NCBI GenBank assembly: GCA_002803225.1
Contig: NXFV01001093.1
Coordinates: 1-64,000, forward strand
Source: Gamarada debralockiae
Lineage: Eukaryota > Ascomycota > Leotiomycetes > Helotiales > Hyphodiscaceae
Direction: 5' to 3'
DNA: 64,000 nt
The position numbers and the translations under genes are program-made. Under the pieces are notes generated by a model. That model did not search any database. It was not told where the DNA came from and saw only the letters and a list, made by a program, of their open reading frames with translations. Of this stretch, positions 22,656 to 34,933 are shown in pieces; position 1 is the first letter of the stretch; each line of letters starts with the position of its first letter.

Positions 22656-23490
22656 TCAGCCATTCTCTGCCACAGCCGCATTCTCCCCGCCTCCAGTAAC
22701 AGATTTATGCTTCCTCTTCCGTTTTCGCTTTACAGGAGGATCCGATCCATCTGCTTCCCCTTGCGATTGAGTCGCCATTCCAGCCTCAACCTCTTTCTTC
22801 TCCTTAGAAGCAGCAGCAGCACCATCTCCCTCCGTAGGTCTCTTCTTCGACTTCTTGACCGACAACGGATTAGGACCCTTAGGACCCTTCCTCTTAACCT
22901 TCTTCATCTCCCTCTCCCCTCCACCCCCCTCCTCATCCTCCTTTCTAGCCCTCTTCAACCCCCCCCCCCTCCAACAACTGCCCACCCTTAATCCTATCGC
23001 GACCACATACCTATGTTTATTCGTCTTACTATCCTTAGGATCCACCACCGAAGATAAATATTCGGTCGCAGAGAGAGGTTCGAGGTAGTCTTCTGGGAGA
23101 TGGTTGCAGCGGCGACGCCGTAAGTTTTGGCTTTGTCGATTAGGTAGGATACGCTGGGTTCTTTTGCTGCGACGTAGAGGTGCCGCATTAAGCATTGGGT
23201 TATCACTTTGCGTTTGTTAGTTGGGGTGGAGGGGAAGGAGGAAGGAGCTGTACTTGGTTTGATTTGGCCGTGGAGGGTTCGCTCTAGGCCTCCTATAAGG
23301 TCCATCTGGAATCTGTCTGCATCTCGAATGATATCTGCGTCAACTGGATGTTTCAGTCATTAGCTACCTGCTGGAAAATGGGGATGTCGTAAACAGAGCT
23401 CTCTGAGGACTTGATATGGTTCACGAAATCCGAAGCTCAACCTATACTGCTGCATAAGCTTCCTGTATTGTTTGACCGTTTGCTTCTCAT
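22656..23490 (-). pseudogene. UTP23: UTP23-like rRNA-processing PIN protein, internally deleted and frameshifted
   Basis: The N-terminal pattern of Utp23 is present: ATG at 23490 (MRSKR), then KQYRKLMQQYRLSFGFREPY one base out of frame, an intron near 23355-23430 with an imperfect donor, then DADIIRDADRFQMDLIGGL and ITQCLMRHLY. At 23118-23119 one base is missing and the frame shifts into RRRCNHLPEDYLEPLSATE and SSVVDPKDSKTNKHRYVVA. In intact Utp23 the next 45-60 residues hold the invariant end of the PIN-like domain (a PGVPLIYINRSV-type strand). Here the sequence jumps to RGGGLKRARKEDEEG and the Lys-rich tail KGPKGPNPLSVKKSKKR, beside an 11-base C run at 22959-22969. UTP23 is an essential SSU-processome factor needed to release snR30, so another intact copy should exist, or the assembly has collapsed here. 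Confidence 0.7.
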
Positions 23491-24044
23491 CTTGATGAGT
23501 ACTCTCAAACCCAGGAGTGTTGTGCAGAGTTTACGAATTGGAAGATCTTTTGGCTGGGTCGCGTCTTTGGCCGAGATTTTGAGATAAGGCAAGCTTCCGC
23601 TTATCGGGAACCTGTTCAGGGTCTCAAAATTTGTTACCAAGGTGCCAGTATCAGCTGTTTCATTTTCATAAATGTTCAATTAATCATTCACTCTTGCTGG
23701 GATATTGAGATCTCCGGATGATCCCATATGGGGCTCTCCATACTCGCAGGACTAGCAAAGCTCGAGGCGTGCTGAAAAAGCACCTCGGCTGTATGCTCAT
23801 ACAAAATCCTTCCCCTCCCTCTCAACAAGATGTGAATCGGCTGAGGTAGAACATGGAACTTCTACCTCGGCGCGTGAGTTTTCGCACTCACTCAGCGTGA
23901 TCCTGCATGCCCCACGAATTTTTGGTAATTCAGACGCATAGACGCCTGATAACTCTGACGTCGCCGCTCTCATCAGAGAGGGGTTGCCAGGCAGAATCAG
24001 GAGCACTGTTTTTGTGGTTCATTCGTAGCTTTTCGTTCCTCAGT
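23491..24044. other. intergenic, no gene seen
   Basis: 554 bases between the UTP23-like start and the phosphatase stop codon; no gene recognised. Confidence 0.35.
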
Positions 24045-25304
24045 TCAGCCCTTATTCTGTCTGCAGAGTGCAGCAACGACGCTGATGTCGTCCAGTTTAC
24101 CTTTGGAAATATCAGCCATAGATCAAAACAGTAGAGATTGAAAGACAACTCACCTCCTTCCATTGCCAGACCTTCCTCCACCGCATGCTCCATGAACGGA
24201 CTCTCTGCAAATGGATCCGTTGCAATGACTTTCGCTGCCTTCATAAGTTCTTCTGCCACGAACTTCATGCCTCCGCCAGCCCCGCCATGCCGGTCTCCAG
24301 TTGCCTCTCCTCCTTGCCCACTTTCCCATTTCCGTATGCTCGTAACGACATTCTCAATAATCTCATGCTCCCAGAGATTATCTATGACCCCGTCTGACAT
24401 AGCAAGTACAACATCATTCTCTTCTATCGGGACCTTATCCATCACAGCATTCTGCCGTGGCGTGTCGGGGCTATTGGTCCCAAGCTGTCGGGGACAATCG
24501 AACCAATGCCATTGCTCTTTTGTTTTGTATATAAGCTCGGAATCGCGGGGTCTGAGAACAAGTACTTGAGAATCGCCGAGATTGGTGACATATAATAGAG
24601 GTGTGGCAGGAGCATCTGGGTCCGAATCGGTTTTCTGGTAGGAGAGTTGGGCTCCAGCCGCTGTGGTTGTTCCCTGCCATTTATTGGGCTCTGAAGTCGC
24701 CTCGATTGTCTGCTCGTAGGCCTTTTGAAGGTATTCAATGGGATTGGGTTCGTATTTTTCGCCTGGAGGGCGTAACCGCTCCGCATCACGTTCCATCTCC
24801 ATAGCCCAGAAGTGTAGTATCAACCTCGACCAAAGGCTGCTGGGTATTAGCATTGGAAATAGACTTTGTTGAAAACACTAACCCTGCGTGGCCTCCAGGT
24901 CTTGTTGACCATGCCCCAACTCCATCATTCGCACCAATGAACATATCACTGTCATATACCGCATCGTCCCCGTTCGTGTATCCCCGAATGAGTTCCCCAT
25001 TGACAAATGCGCGCCTATCGCGACTTCTGTTGTGAGTGCTCAGCGGATCTGAAAACGAGCCCGAGGGGGGTGATAGGAAGGGCGGAGGGAAAGGTCTTGG
25101 TGCTCTCTTTGCAAACAATGCAAGTCCAGTTTCGAATCGAAATGGTTGGCGTTCTTTTTGGAAAGCCGGCACTGGTGCCTCACCCTCCGCGGATGTTGAG
25201 TATGCCAATTCGGGGCGACATCTTGGAGAGCTTTGGATAAGTGATCGGCGAGACTGAGAAACAATGGCTCGCGCAACTTTTGTTCGAAGAACCGACCTCC
25301 TCAT
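24045..25304 (-). CDS. PTC7: PP2C-type protein phosphatase, PTC7-like, mitochondrial
   Basis: Three exons (25304-24883, 24836-24154, 24100-24045) give 386 residues. The first 45 residues are Arg/Ser-rich and free of acids until about position 33, as in a mitochondrial targeting peptide. PP2C metal-site motifs follow: MFIGANDGVGAW, TTTAAGAQL, NLGDSQVLVLR, VVLAMSDGVIDNL and, after the last intron, GKLDDISVVAALC. The short third exon is needed to restore this last aspartate motif; reading through the intron gives a false extension. Yeast Ptc7 dephosphorylates Coq7 and regulates coenzyme Q synthesis in mitochondria. It lies divergent from the Caf120-like gene with 1.7 kb between. Confidence 0.87.
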
Positions 25305-26983
25305 CCCAGCGTCGTGGATTGGAGTTGATAGTTGGAGGCTGCGTTGAGGGGCAGCTCATCTGAGTTGCTTGGTTTCTCAACAAGAAGGCCGACCAGGCCG
25401 ATAACGCGATAGATAGGTATTTGATGGGTCAGACACGTGCTGGCGGCGGAGTTGAACCTGGGGAACGGCAAGGGACAGGAAAGTTTATTGTAGGGCCTTT
25501 TCCGATGAGATCAAGGACTGATCGGGATGTTACAAACAAACGTTCTGTTCGCCAGGTAAATGGAGTTCAGATACAAGAAAAGCCCCCCCCCCTTTCTAAG
25601 AACTGGCGAATGGTTCCGGGTCTTTGACGTGATTTGCTATTTTCAGCCCGGAATGGAGCTGTTGGTCGGTCGATCTCGGTGTTTGAGACCCGGTTCCCGA
25701 GATTTTATTTTCCACAACGTCTCAGGCCCAACCCAATTTATCCGGACTGGAGTTCTCGTGCAGCTGGAGCGTGTGCTTTTGTGGTGATACATAAGGACAA
25801 CGTAGATATCTCCAATGAATCAGCCTTACTCGTTCGGGTGCATATCGGACAAGTACACGTCTTCTTTGGCAAGTGGGCGTTTGGGGTTTGAACAGCATGC
25901 CAGACATGTTTGAGGAATTGGGAAAAGATCAGACCTCGAAGCGGAAGCGTGTGTACGCTGTCAACGGTCTGATCACCAATGGATAGATACACGGGTTTGG
26001 TAATGTCACGATGACAATCAGTGCAGTACCTTTTTCTGAGAGCTGCCAACATGTACTTCGTAGTCTTTCTGAAGTCCAAGCCACAGTAGATTTGGCATTC
26101 AATACGAAGTACGAACCTACGCAATTCCAATCCAACTTCCAACTTCGAAGCGTACTAAGCTCTCTCTTCTTGATTCCAAATGTCCCTTTCGAGCCCAGTT
26201 CACGGTCTTCAAAAGTACCTACAGTAGCTTCGTAAAGTCCGGAGTGCCACTAGCGTTCTTGCAGAAGCTCAGAGCTCTCCCCCCATGGTTTTTATGTGAC
26301 GCGTCAAGCACCGGCCAAGAGAAATGGAAGAAAGTGCACCGGATTATTCCCGATCCAGAACATTTTCCATACGAAGACCAGTACAACGGTCGTGGGCAAG
26401 AAATGCTGGCAGCTGATGAATAAGCCACAATTTTGTGTTGGAATGATCGACTTTTATTACCGTCAGATGGAGAATCATTCAAAACAATACAGTGAATACT
26501 TCAATAAGAGCCAATCATTATTCTTGTCATCGTTGTGTTCCTTTCACGGTCCTCCCACAACCTGAACTACTGCAGTCCCGCCTGCGCCGATATTTTTATC
26601 TAGAGGCGTTTCTCCTTCCCCCCTGCAACCGATTCTCCGGCTAGTGACGTGCGGTACGAGCGAAATACACGCTTACCTTCATTCCTCAAGACCTCTAGCA
26701 ACAATCCACTTCCGCGCCCGTATTCTTCTTCTCTTCTTTCCAGTCCGCCTCCTCGATTGTCCCACGAATGAGAGCGACTTTCTCCCGGAGTCGCATAATA
26801 CCGACGTCGTGCCTCTTTGAATTGACGCCAACTAGAGGTATTCAATAGCAGGAAACCACCACTTCGAACCGTTGCGTATGTCGATCCATTGAGAAACTCC
26901 ATACCGGATCTCGCGGACTCGACTTTTCGATTGACAACAATAAAATTACACTCGTTTTTCTGGAGAGTACCAAGGCCGTCAAG
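25305..26983. other. 1.7-kb divergent intergenic region
   Basis: Shared upstream region of the PTC7-like and Caf120-like genes. It holds a 10-base C run at 25583-25592. A minus-strand frame at 25738-26142 has two CxxC pairs (CTDC, CPIC) but no recognisable domain or splice context, so I do not call a gene. Confidence 0.35.
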
Positions 26984-29900
26984 ATGGGTAATCGTAATAG
27001 AGGTAAGTTGAGTTATCGGTATTTTTTTAAGGCCAGCTCGCTGATGATGACAACAGTTTTGTCTTTCATGTCCAATTTCTCCAACAGAGACTCGCAGAGC
27101 ATTCCAACACAATCGTCTGCGCCACAGAATTCCTTTAAATATCAACCTCCTAGGCAAGACTATGGAAAGGGATTTTCTACCCCACCCGGCGCAGCACAAC
27201 ACACATATAACATGAACGCCGGCGAATCTCCTCAGCCTCGAGCCCAGCGTGAACGCGCTCCTTCGAGACCGATGTCCATGGTTCAGACATACCAGCCTCC
27301 TCTGATGGACGTTTCCCAAGATACTCTGCCCGAATTGCAACCCATTTTCACGTTCCTGAATAGCCATTCAAATAAGCTATATCAAGAGGGATATTTCCTG
27401 AAGCTGGATGACCAGAATTCACGTATGTATCAGCGGGCATTTGAAGGTCCATTTTCTAACAGTGTGTAGAAGGAAGAGCCAACGCAGACCGAACCTGGAC
27501 GGAATGCTTTGCGCAACTTGTAGGGACAGTCTTGTCATTATGGGATGCGGCAGAACTGGATGCAGCAGGTCAAGATGGGGAGGTTCTGCCAAAATTTATC
27601 AATTTGACAGATGCCTCGATTAAAATGGCAAGCTTCTCTCTAAATCTATATTCGTTAAAGTACTAACACAGTATAGATTGAATCATTGCCAACTCGATCG
27701 GATAATGAGCCTCCATTGCAAAACGTGCTCAGTATTTCCACTGCCGGTAAAAACCGATACCTCCTGCATTTCAACTCACATCACTCCTTGATACAATGGA
27801 CTGCTGGTATTCGACTTGCAATGTTTGAGCATGCTACATTGCAAGAAGCCTATACTGGCGCCTTAATTGCAGGAAAGGGCAAGGCTTTGAACAACATCAA
27901 CATAATCATGGACCGCCAAAAGCTTAAGACAGAGGATTGGGCGCGAGTGAGATTCGGTGCCGGTACTCCCTGGAGACGATGCTGGTGTGTTATTACTCCG
28001 CCCGACGAAAAGGAGGTCCAAAAGCTACAGAAGCAGGTGAACAAGAAAAAGTCCGCCTATGATCGTTCACGACCACCAGTGTTGAAGGGCGATATCAAAT
28101 TCTACGATTCCAAAAAAACAAAGAAGGTCCAACCTATAGCCACGATCACAGACGCATATTCTGCGTTTGCAATTTATCCTCAATCGAAACCCCTAATCGA
28201 TGCATCAACACTGGTAAAAGTTGAGGGGTCGATAACAATCCACTCGAATCCTCCTTCAACGACAGAAGGCTTCGTCTTCGTGATGCCAGAAGTGCATCCA
28301 GCTGTAACCGGATTTGAGATGATGCTCCGTTGGCTCTTCCCAGTCTTCGACACGTTTGCTCTTTATGGGCGTCCTGGTCGCTTGATTGCGGATACGACAA
28401 ACCCCCAAAGTCTGATGTTCGCGATGCCAAAACACAGAAGATATGGATACTTGGAGATCCTGGACGTTACAGGTCTGATTTTGGAACAGGGAAGCACTAC
28501 TTGGAAGGAATCAGAATGGCGACGAAGAATGAAGGATCTAACTAGCAAACGAATGACAGCCATTGAGAATGGCAGCCGAACCAACAGCCGTTATAGCAGC
28601 AAAAGAAGTACTCGCAACAGCTTTGGTCCATCCCGCAGTCGGATACAATTTGATGATGGAGCATCGGTCAGATCCTCACCCTCAATTACGTGGAATCAGG
28701 GTCCCCCAGCGGATGTATCATCTGGCGCTGGAATTCCACGAACCGATTCAGCTCCTCCTGATCCAGGTGCCTTCACTCCCCCGAGACAAGCACCTACTCC
28801 GCATCACCGATCAGTATCAGAAAACCAAGGCATGGATCGCTATGCGAATCAGCCCCTTGCTTCCAACTATGACGGAGCTTACGAACCTGGTCCAACGCCG
28901 CCACCTCACAATGTTGGTATTGCCGGTGCTTCTGGGGGCTCAACCTTGAGGTACATGAACGACAAGGGGACTCCTGAGCGTGTTAGCTCTGAAGATGAAT
29001 ACGCCAGAGCCACACCTGTCAGAGAGCTCCAGGAGTTAACAGCAACCACCTCTCCAGAACCTGTTGCACCTCCACCAGCCTTTGCACACGCCCCTGGTTC
29101 TATGCCATCAACCAAACCATATCACTCACCAGAACTTCGCAGAGCCAATAGTCGCATGTCAAATGCAACTCTATCGCAGTTAGCAGGTGCTGGCGGCGTT
29201 GCTGCAGCATTCCATGCAACTGGAGAAAGTTCTAGGACAAGTGAAGATCAAAGACGCCAGAACGTGGGTCGATATGCGGAGGAAAGGGGTCAGAGAGGGG
29301 TACTGTTAGACGCCAACACAAACGAGTTTCCAGCTAACCATGACGGTCTCAATGAAGGCTTGGTAGCAGCACAAAATCCCCGTTTCTCTTTTGAGCGGTC
29401 CTCTCCCGTCCGCCCCTCGGAACCCGATACCCAAACAAACTTTTCTCAACAACCACCACAATTTAATTCACCATCTACTTCGAATTCCCAGGTTGACGCC
29501 AACCGTTCCAACCAGCCATATGGCCAAATACAAGACAAATCATCCTATAGCCGTACGTATGATCCACCGCAAGTGTCTGCCTTTTCAGATCCGAACAGCC
29601 AAGCTACTCGGTCCAAACAAGCACCTTTCGAGCAAGGTCATGCTTCACAACCCTCAGCAGATTCAACTAGCAGTACAGGGCCCCAACTCTCTCGTCTACA
29701 GACTAGAGAGAGTATCGTCCGAAAGCCCCTTCCTGTACGAAGCTCGAACATCCAGACTCCAACGTCCGCACAAACACCATCGAGCACAGGAAGTCTTGGT
29801 CAACATGTCATTGACCAAGCTGCATTTGACATGATAGCCACGCCTGACGACCTCAAGTCGAAACGAGCAGACTTCCTTTTCCCAGAACCACAACAAGGGA

Positions 29901-31213
29901 GGGTTAGAGGAAACAGTGCTGTGAGCAGCCTCTACGAGGATGCTGAATCAACACCAGACTATGCCAGTACTGCACGACCTTCGATTGATACTCAAAAATC
30001 CATCGAGAGACCCCGTGCTGGAGTTTTGAAAACAGTAGGCAACGTAGACGAAACTGGTGCTGCGAAGAATGCTCCGAGTGCCTTGATTAACATAGATTTT
30101 GGCCCAACGATGAACCTCGCATCAGATCGAGCACCTCGAACGCGAAGTCCAGGCCCTGCACAAAGCTACGGTGCAGATCGTGTACCTCGAACTCCAAGCC
30201 CGGGTCCAGTGCAAAGTTACACAGCAGACCGTCCAGCACGATATGGAAGTCCTGCCAGAAAAGCCAGTCCTGGCCCAGGTTTCAATCATCCTGGCGATCG
30301 AGGAACTAGGCCAGAAAGCGCTGGTCACTCCAGATCACCCAGTCGTCCTGTCATCACACCTGAAGGACATTATCGAACAGATTCTAGCGAAAGCCGAACT
30401 GTTGCATGGCAGCCAGGTATGAGCGCCGTGGGTGGCACCGCTTCCGGAAAACAAGGTATCACCCCTGAACAGTTTGTGCAGCAACGCGCTGCGGCGCCTC
30501 TGTATGCACATCAACGCCAGCCTTCGGCAAATACCCTCAACGCTATGCGCAACAGCACACCTACTCCGCCTCTCGTCCGGAATCGATCTAGCGATCTTCT
30601 CTTCCAGCAAGGACATTCTCGAAACAGTTCCGCTGACTTGCTGCAGCGCCCTGGCTCTCGTGGAGCTGCCAGCACACTTGGTCCTATGGGGTCTGGTGAT
30701 ATTACTTCCAGCCTCTCCGCACGAGAACAGGAGCGTATTGCCAAGATGACTGGCCAACCTCTCGTCAATATGGCTCAGAATAGTCGACTTTCTATGGGTG
30801 GTGGACTCGTTGGTGCCATTGAGGCTCGTGAAAAAGACAAGCAGCAAATGAAAGCAGGAATTAACAGCCAGGCCGTCCAACATGCTATCGCTCAGCGACA
30901 GCAGCAGGCCATGTATCAGCAACACCCCCAGCAGGAATATCGTGCACCTCAGTCACAATACGGCAACATGGGTCAATACCCACAGCAATACCCCGTTCAA
31001 CCCCAAGGGCAGCAGCAATGGGGAATGTCACCAGCGGCGAATGTGTTCGCTCAAGGTGGTGGATGGACAGCGCCGTCCCTAGGCTATGGCGTTCCTGAGC
31101 AAGGGCAACAATCACCCTCGATGCAGCAGTATCCACAACAACAGCAGTACTTCAATCAACAGCAACAAGGAGGTAAAGGGCAGGGTGGTAGAGGGTACCA
31201 TCAAGGACAGTAA
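26984..31213 (+). CDS. CAF120: PH-domain protein of the Caf120/Skg3 family (CCR4-NOT associated)
   Basis: Four exons (26984-27002, 27057-27422, 27470-27627, 27677-31213) give 1359 residues. The conserved core LMDVSQDTLPELQPIFTFLN, QEGYFLKLDDQ, RTWTECFAQLVGTVLSLWDA, and WTAGIRLAMFEHATLQEAY forms the split PH-like domain of this family, roughly residues 90-340, ending near the GRPGRLIADT segment. The rest is Pro/Ser-rich and disordered, with three degenerate copies of a 17-residue unit (DRxPRTxSPGPxQSYxA) around residues 997-1050 and a Gln-rich tail. In budding yeast Caf120 associates with CCR4-NOT and cortical sites. The third intron has a GC donor (GCAAGC at 27628) with a perfect TACTAAC branch site. 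A start at the downstream ATG 27070 is possible if the 19-nt first exon is not used. Confidence 0.88.
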
Positions 31214-31728
31214 TTCTAGAGAAGAAGCTATGCATGGGCTTGGCGTTTCTTTGGTTGGGCATGGAGGAACAGCATGCGGAAACTTGGGAACACGATCAGA
31301 TACAAAACATTCTTGCAGCGTCTTCATTAATCGGAGTTTTTCCACATGTACGGCTTTGGCTAGTGCATTCTTTGGTATCATGGCATGAAAGGCGTACGGT
31401 TTGAGATACATCGCATTGCATCAGGATTATCAAGAATGGAAGATGTTTGCCACCTTTAGGGCTTTAGCATGACTTCTGATTTCGCGATGGATATGCTGGA
31501 AGTTGTACGCACCAGTCCCTCAGATACTCTCCTCTCCCCTCCAACTCCCTACGTCACTTCAATCGGACCTCCTAGACGTAGCAAAGTTAAGCTTTAAGAA
31601 GTCACGTTCCATCACTCAAACGACACCCTAGGGAAAGACAAGCTGCCAGCATTAAATTCATTTTCATATTCATGGTATATGCCAGGTATCCAACGCGCTA
31701 AAAACAACACAAAATGCATCAATAAATA
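31214..31728. other. convergent 3' intergenic region
   Basis: 515 bases between the stop codons of two convergent genes; no gene seen. Confidence 0.4.
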
Positions 31729-33284
31729 CTACCGCCCTGCTGCCTCCGCCTCAGCAATCGCGGCATCAATCCTTCTCTCCTCCTCCTCTAACCTCGCTAT
31801 CTCCTCAGCGCTCATGCTCTCCTCGCTCAAAAACGGCGCTTGTAAATGAGGGGTTGGGAGGTGGCTCTCATATAACGTCGGCGTATGCCGTGCGTCCCTG
31901 TAGACTGGAACGTCGTGATATTCTTCGAAATCCTCTCCCACCCCTCGTACAGTTGAGTGTGGACTGATGGGTCCGGATGCATCGGATAGGCCACGCGTTA
32001 GGGGCCCAGAGGCGGAGGCGTCTGATATCCCGCGCGATAGGAGGGGGCGCTGATGGGTGTTTTGGGCTACAGGTGGAGGGGGTGCTTGTTTGCGCTTTGG
32101 CGCCGCAGCCGCGATACCACTGTAAGGTGCTGATGCGTTTAAGGAGTCGTAGGAGTGTCGCGGGTTCTGGGGGAGTGCGGGGCGACTGAGAGGTGTTTCG
32201 AGGATGGAGGCTAGGGTTGTGGGGGAGTCTTTTTCGGAGATTGGGTCCCGCGGCCCGAATGAGGAGTATGGTTGTGTGAGGAGGACGTGCTCAGGCGCGC
32301 TGCCATGGCTGTCGACTGTGTTGGAACGAGTACGCTTTCTGTGGCGGAGACAGAGGAGGCCTAGAAGGGCTAGTACTAAGCAGCCGCCTACTACTCCTAC
32401 TATTATTCCTACTAGGGCGCCGGTTGAGAGACCTCCTTTCAATTTCGATGAAGTAGTGGAGTTCAATGCTGAGGGCGTAGGAGTTGGTGTTACGGTCGTG
32501 GTTCCACTGGGAGGGACGGATAAAGTACTCCACGAGGTAGAGCCGGAAGACGGAGCTGAAGTTGTGAGACTGCCGGCGCTGTTGGAGACAGCAGGAGTAA
32601 CAGCGGCGCTCACGACTGACAGAACTTCTGAAAAGGTCTGCGTGACCGATACACCATAGGAGGTGAAAACTCTCGATGGTAGTACTGGAGCGGTCGTCTG
32701 AGGACCATCCGGATCTACCAGATCGAATACTTGACTGTACGAGTCGCAGACGGGAGTATCTGAAGTCTTCGAGAAGCACAAAAAGAAGTTCTCCAGGTTA
32801 GTTGAGGGATTGAATCCAGCGAGTGGTGACAATTCGACGATAGATGTTACGCTGGAACCAGCATCGATGATATTCGGGCCGCCGGGACTTGGACGCGGAC
32901 ATGCGCGGTCGGCGCCATTAACACAGATATCTAGAGGAAATCAGTCTCGTATGCTCCACATACCAGTTATCTCGGATTATCCAAGGTAGACGTACTTGAG
33001 AGAAGGGGGACGATTTCATAAGAGTTGGTGGAATCGATGACCGTCGCTGCAGTAGGCGCATTCGTTTGGCATAATATGATCGATAGTGACTGTACCGTTT
33101 CAAACGTCTGGATGCTGTAATGTATCGCCGACGCCCCATTCACAGATAGTACCGGGATTGGCTCGACTGTCGCGTTGAAGCTTGAAGGTGGTACAGATAG
33201 CGATTGCTTCTTGTGCATCGAAGTCCCATCAACATGACCAGCAAAAAAAGCCCCCACTACCGCGAGGCTGAACCAAATAATCAT
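31729..33284 (-). CDS. Ser/Thr-rich single-pass membrane protein, function unknown
   Basis: Two exons (33284-32996, 32930-31729) give 496 residues. A signal peptide (MIIWFSLAVVGAFFAG) starts at the ATG at 33284. The outer part has paired cysteines (LCQTNAP, DICVNGADRACPRP, FFLCFSKTSDTPVCD), then a Ser/Thr/Pro-rich stalk of about 90 residues, a single membrane helix at about 277-300 (LVGIIVGVVGGCLVLALLGL) followed by basic RHRKR, and a cytoplasmic tail of about 190 residues ending in an acidic coiled region (SAEEIARLEEEERRIDAAIA). This architecture resembles fungal Mid2/WSC-type surface sensors, but I see no named domain. The first 30 bases upstream of the ATG contain a 13-base A run on the plus strand. 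Confidence 0.75.
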
Positions 33285-34933
33285 TGCAACACCACAAAAA
33301 AAAAAAAAGGTCACGAAATCTTGGATCGCAAAATCATCAGCAATAATTTCAAAAAGGCATCCCAAGAATCCGTCAACTCTCAGCTCCTGTGGGGATGTAT
33401 GCAAGATTAATACTACAAAGTAGGATTTCGACTCGCGAAGTACTTGTGGTGAGATTCTGTCGATGCGCAGGGCTGCGCCTCTTTCACCTTCTTCGCTCGC
33501 ATCCTTTGATACGGTGCATGTTGGTGTATCAGCACGATTAATCCATGCTTAGGGCCATACTTTATTGGATGACAGCGCCCAAGGATGTTTTGAACGAAGG
33601 ATTCGTTAGAGCTTGCGCCGTTGGGTGCTTCTTGGGAGCCAGACAGGCCTAGAAAGAGGTAAAGTGGTGGCCTCTGGTGGAGAGCGCAGGGTGCAGACTG
33701 TGCAGGATAGGTTCGGTAGGGGCGGGCTTTGGCGAGAGGCCAGTGCTGGGGGGGCTTAGGGGAGCGGAGCGAGCGAAGGCGAGGGAGGCACGGGATGGAC
33801 TAGCTAAATAGGGGGAGACGATGTTGATCTTGTGGTTCAATTTGTGTAACAGTCATGTCGGCGCTCGGAAGACTTCTTGCGGCGCTGGTACGAAGTGGGA
33901 TTGGTGTTGTTGGGAAGGTGGGCGATGCCCTATAAATAAAAGTTGAAATGAGGCTGATCCCGAAATCCTTTTACCAGTCTGTCAATAGATTACAATCTGG
34001 CTGAGTCGCCGTAGACCTTCTATTGTGGGGAAGAGACATGATATGATCTGTCCCCTTCTGATATAAACAAGGAATGGGGTCGGCGTTGATCTGAGGCTTT
34101 GTGATACTTAAATTCGGAGATCGTACAACTCAGCCTTTCCATCAATACAACCTCTCAACCTAAAATATTACAGTATAGCGAGGCAGGGGTGCTCCAGGCT
34201 GACAGAGACCAGAAAACAACCAAAATTGGCTTAAATCTGCCACTTTGGCCCTTGTCTCGCTACCCTGTAGTCCGAGAAACCATCACGTGTGACAATGTGG
34301 GGAGAGATATGATGTGATCGATAATGCTCCGAGGCAAATTGGAGAAAGGAAAAGGATCGATCTGGTGGCTTCGGAGGATGGTGAGTTTGTGAAACGTTTG
34401 TCGAGACCCTGCAGACGCAGAGTAACGCATCGAATATCATCACGTGGAAGGCGCATTACGGGGTCTGACATGATTCCATCTTCGAGTGACATCTACATGT
34501 TTCAGTGCCTTCAAAAAAATCCTCCGAGTCTTTCAACTACGATTGAGTCGTCTTTTCTGGTATGTTGAAGGAGTATGATGACGTAAATTCTTAAATACCT
34601 CCGCACATCGCGAACAGAAGAAGCTCGAACCATTCATCGCTTCCCTCAGGCAATTCTTTCAACCAACAAGAGGATCATCGGTGGAAATAGAAGCGTTTGA
34701 TACAATAGACCATCACTGACATCAATGAGGATCGCGGTCACAGGGGATTGGCCAGTATGCGAAGAAGGACCATGATCGAAGGCTCGTTGCTTCATCAAAT
34801 CTGTGCCTTCGCACTGTCCGAAACTTCATAGATCGAGATGAAAGTCATGCCGTCTCATTAATGCCTATGCATACAATATCCGTGCATCAAACTCCATCAG
34901 ACCAAAATACCAATTCATAACTATCACAATACT
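33285..34933. other. 1.6-kb intergenic stretch, no gene seen
   Basis: Short frames on both strands (for example 34231-34568) lack any family resemblance. No repeat or RNA gene recognised. Confidence 0.4.

Noticed and set aside
25738..26142. Minus-strand frame with two CxxC pairs
   Set aside because: The pairs do not fit a known zinc-finger spacing and there is no second exon or conserved motif; kept only as a note.
26600..27367. 255-codon minus-strand frame over the 5' end of the Caf120-like gene
   Set aside because: It is antisense to exons 1-2 and the upstream region of a well-supported gene and has no family resemblance.
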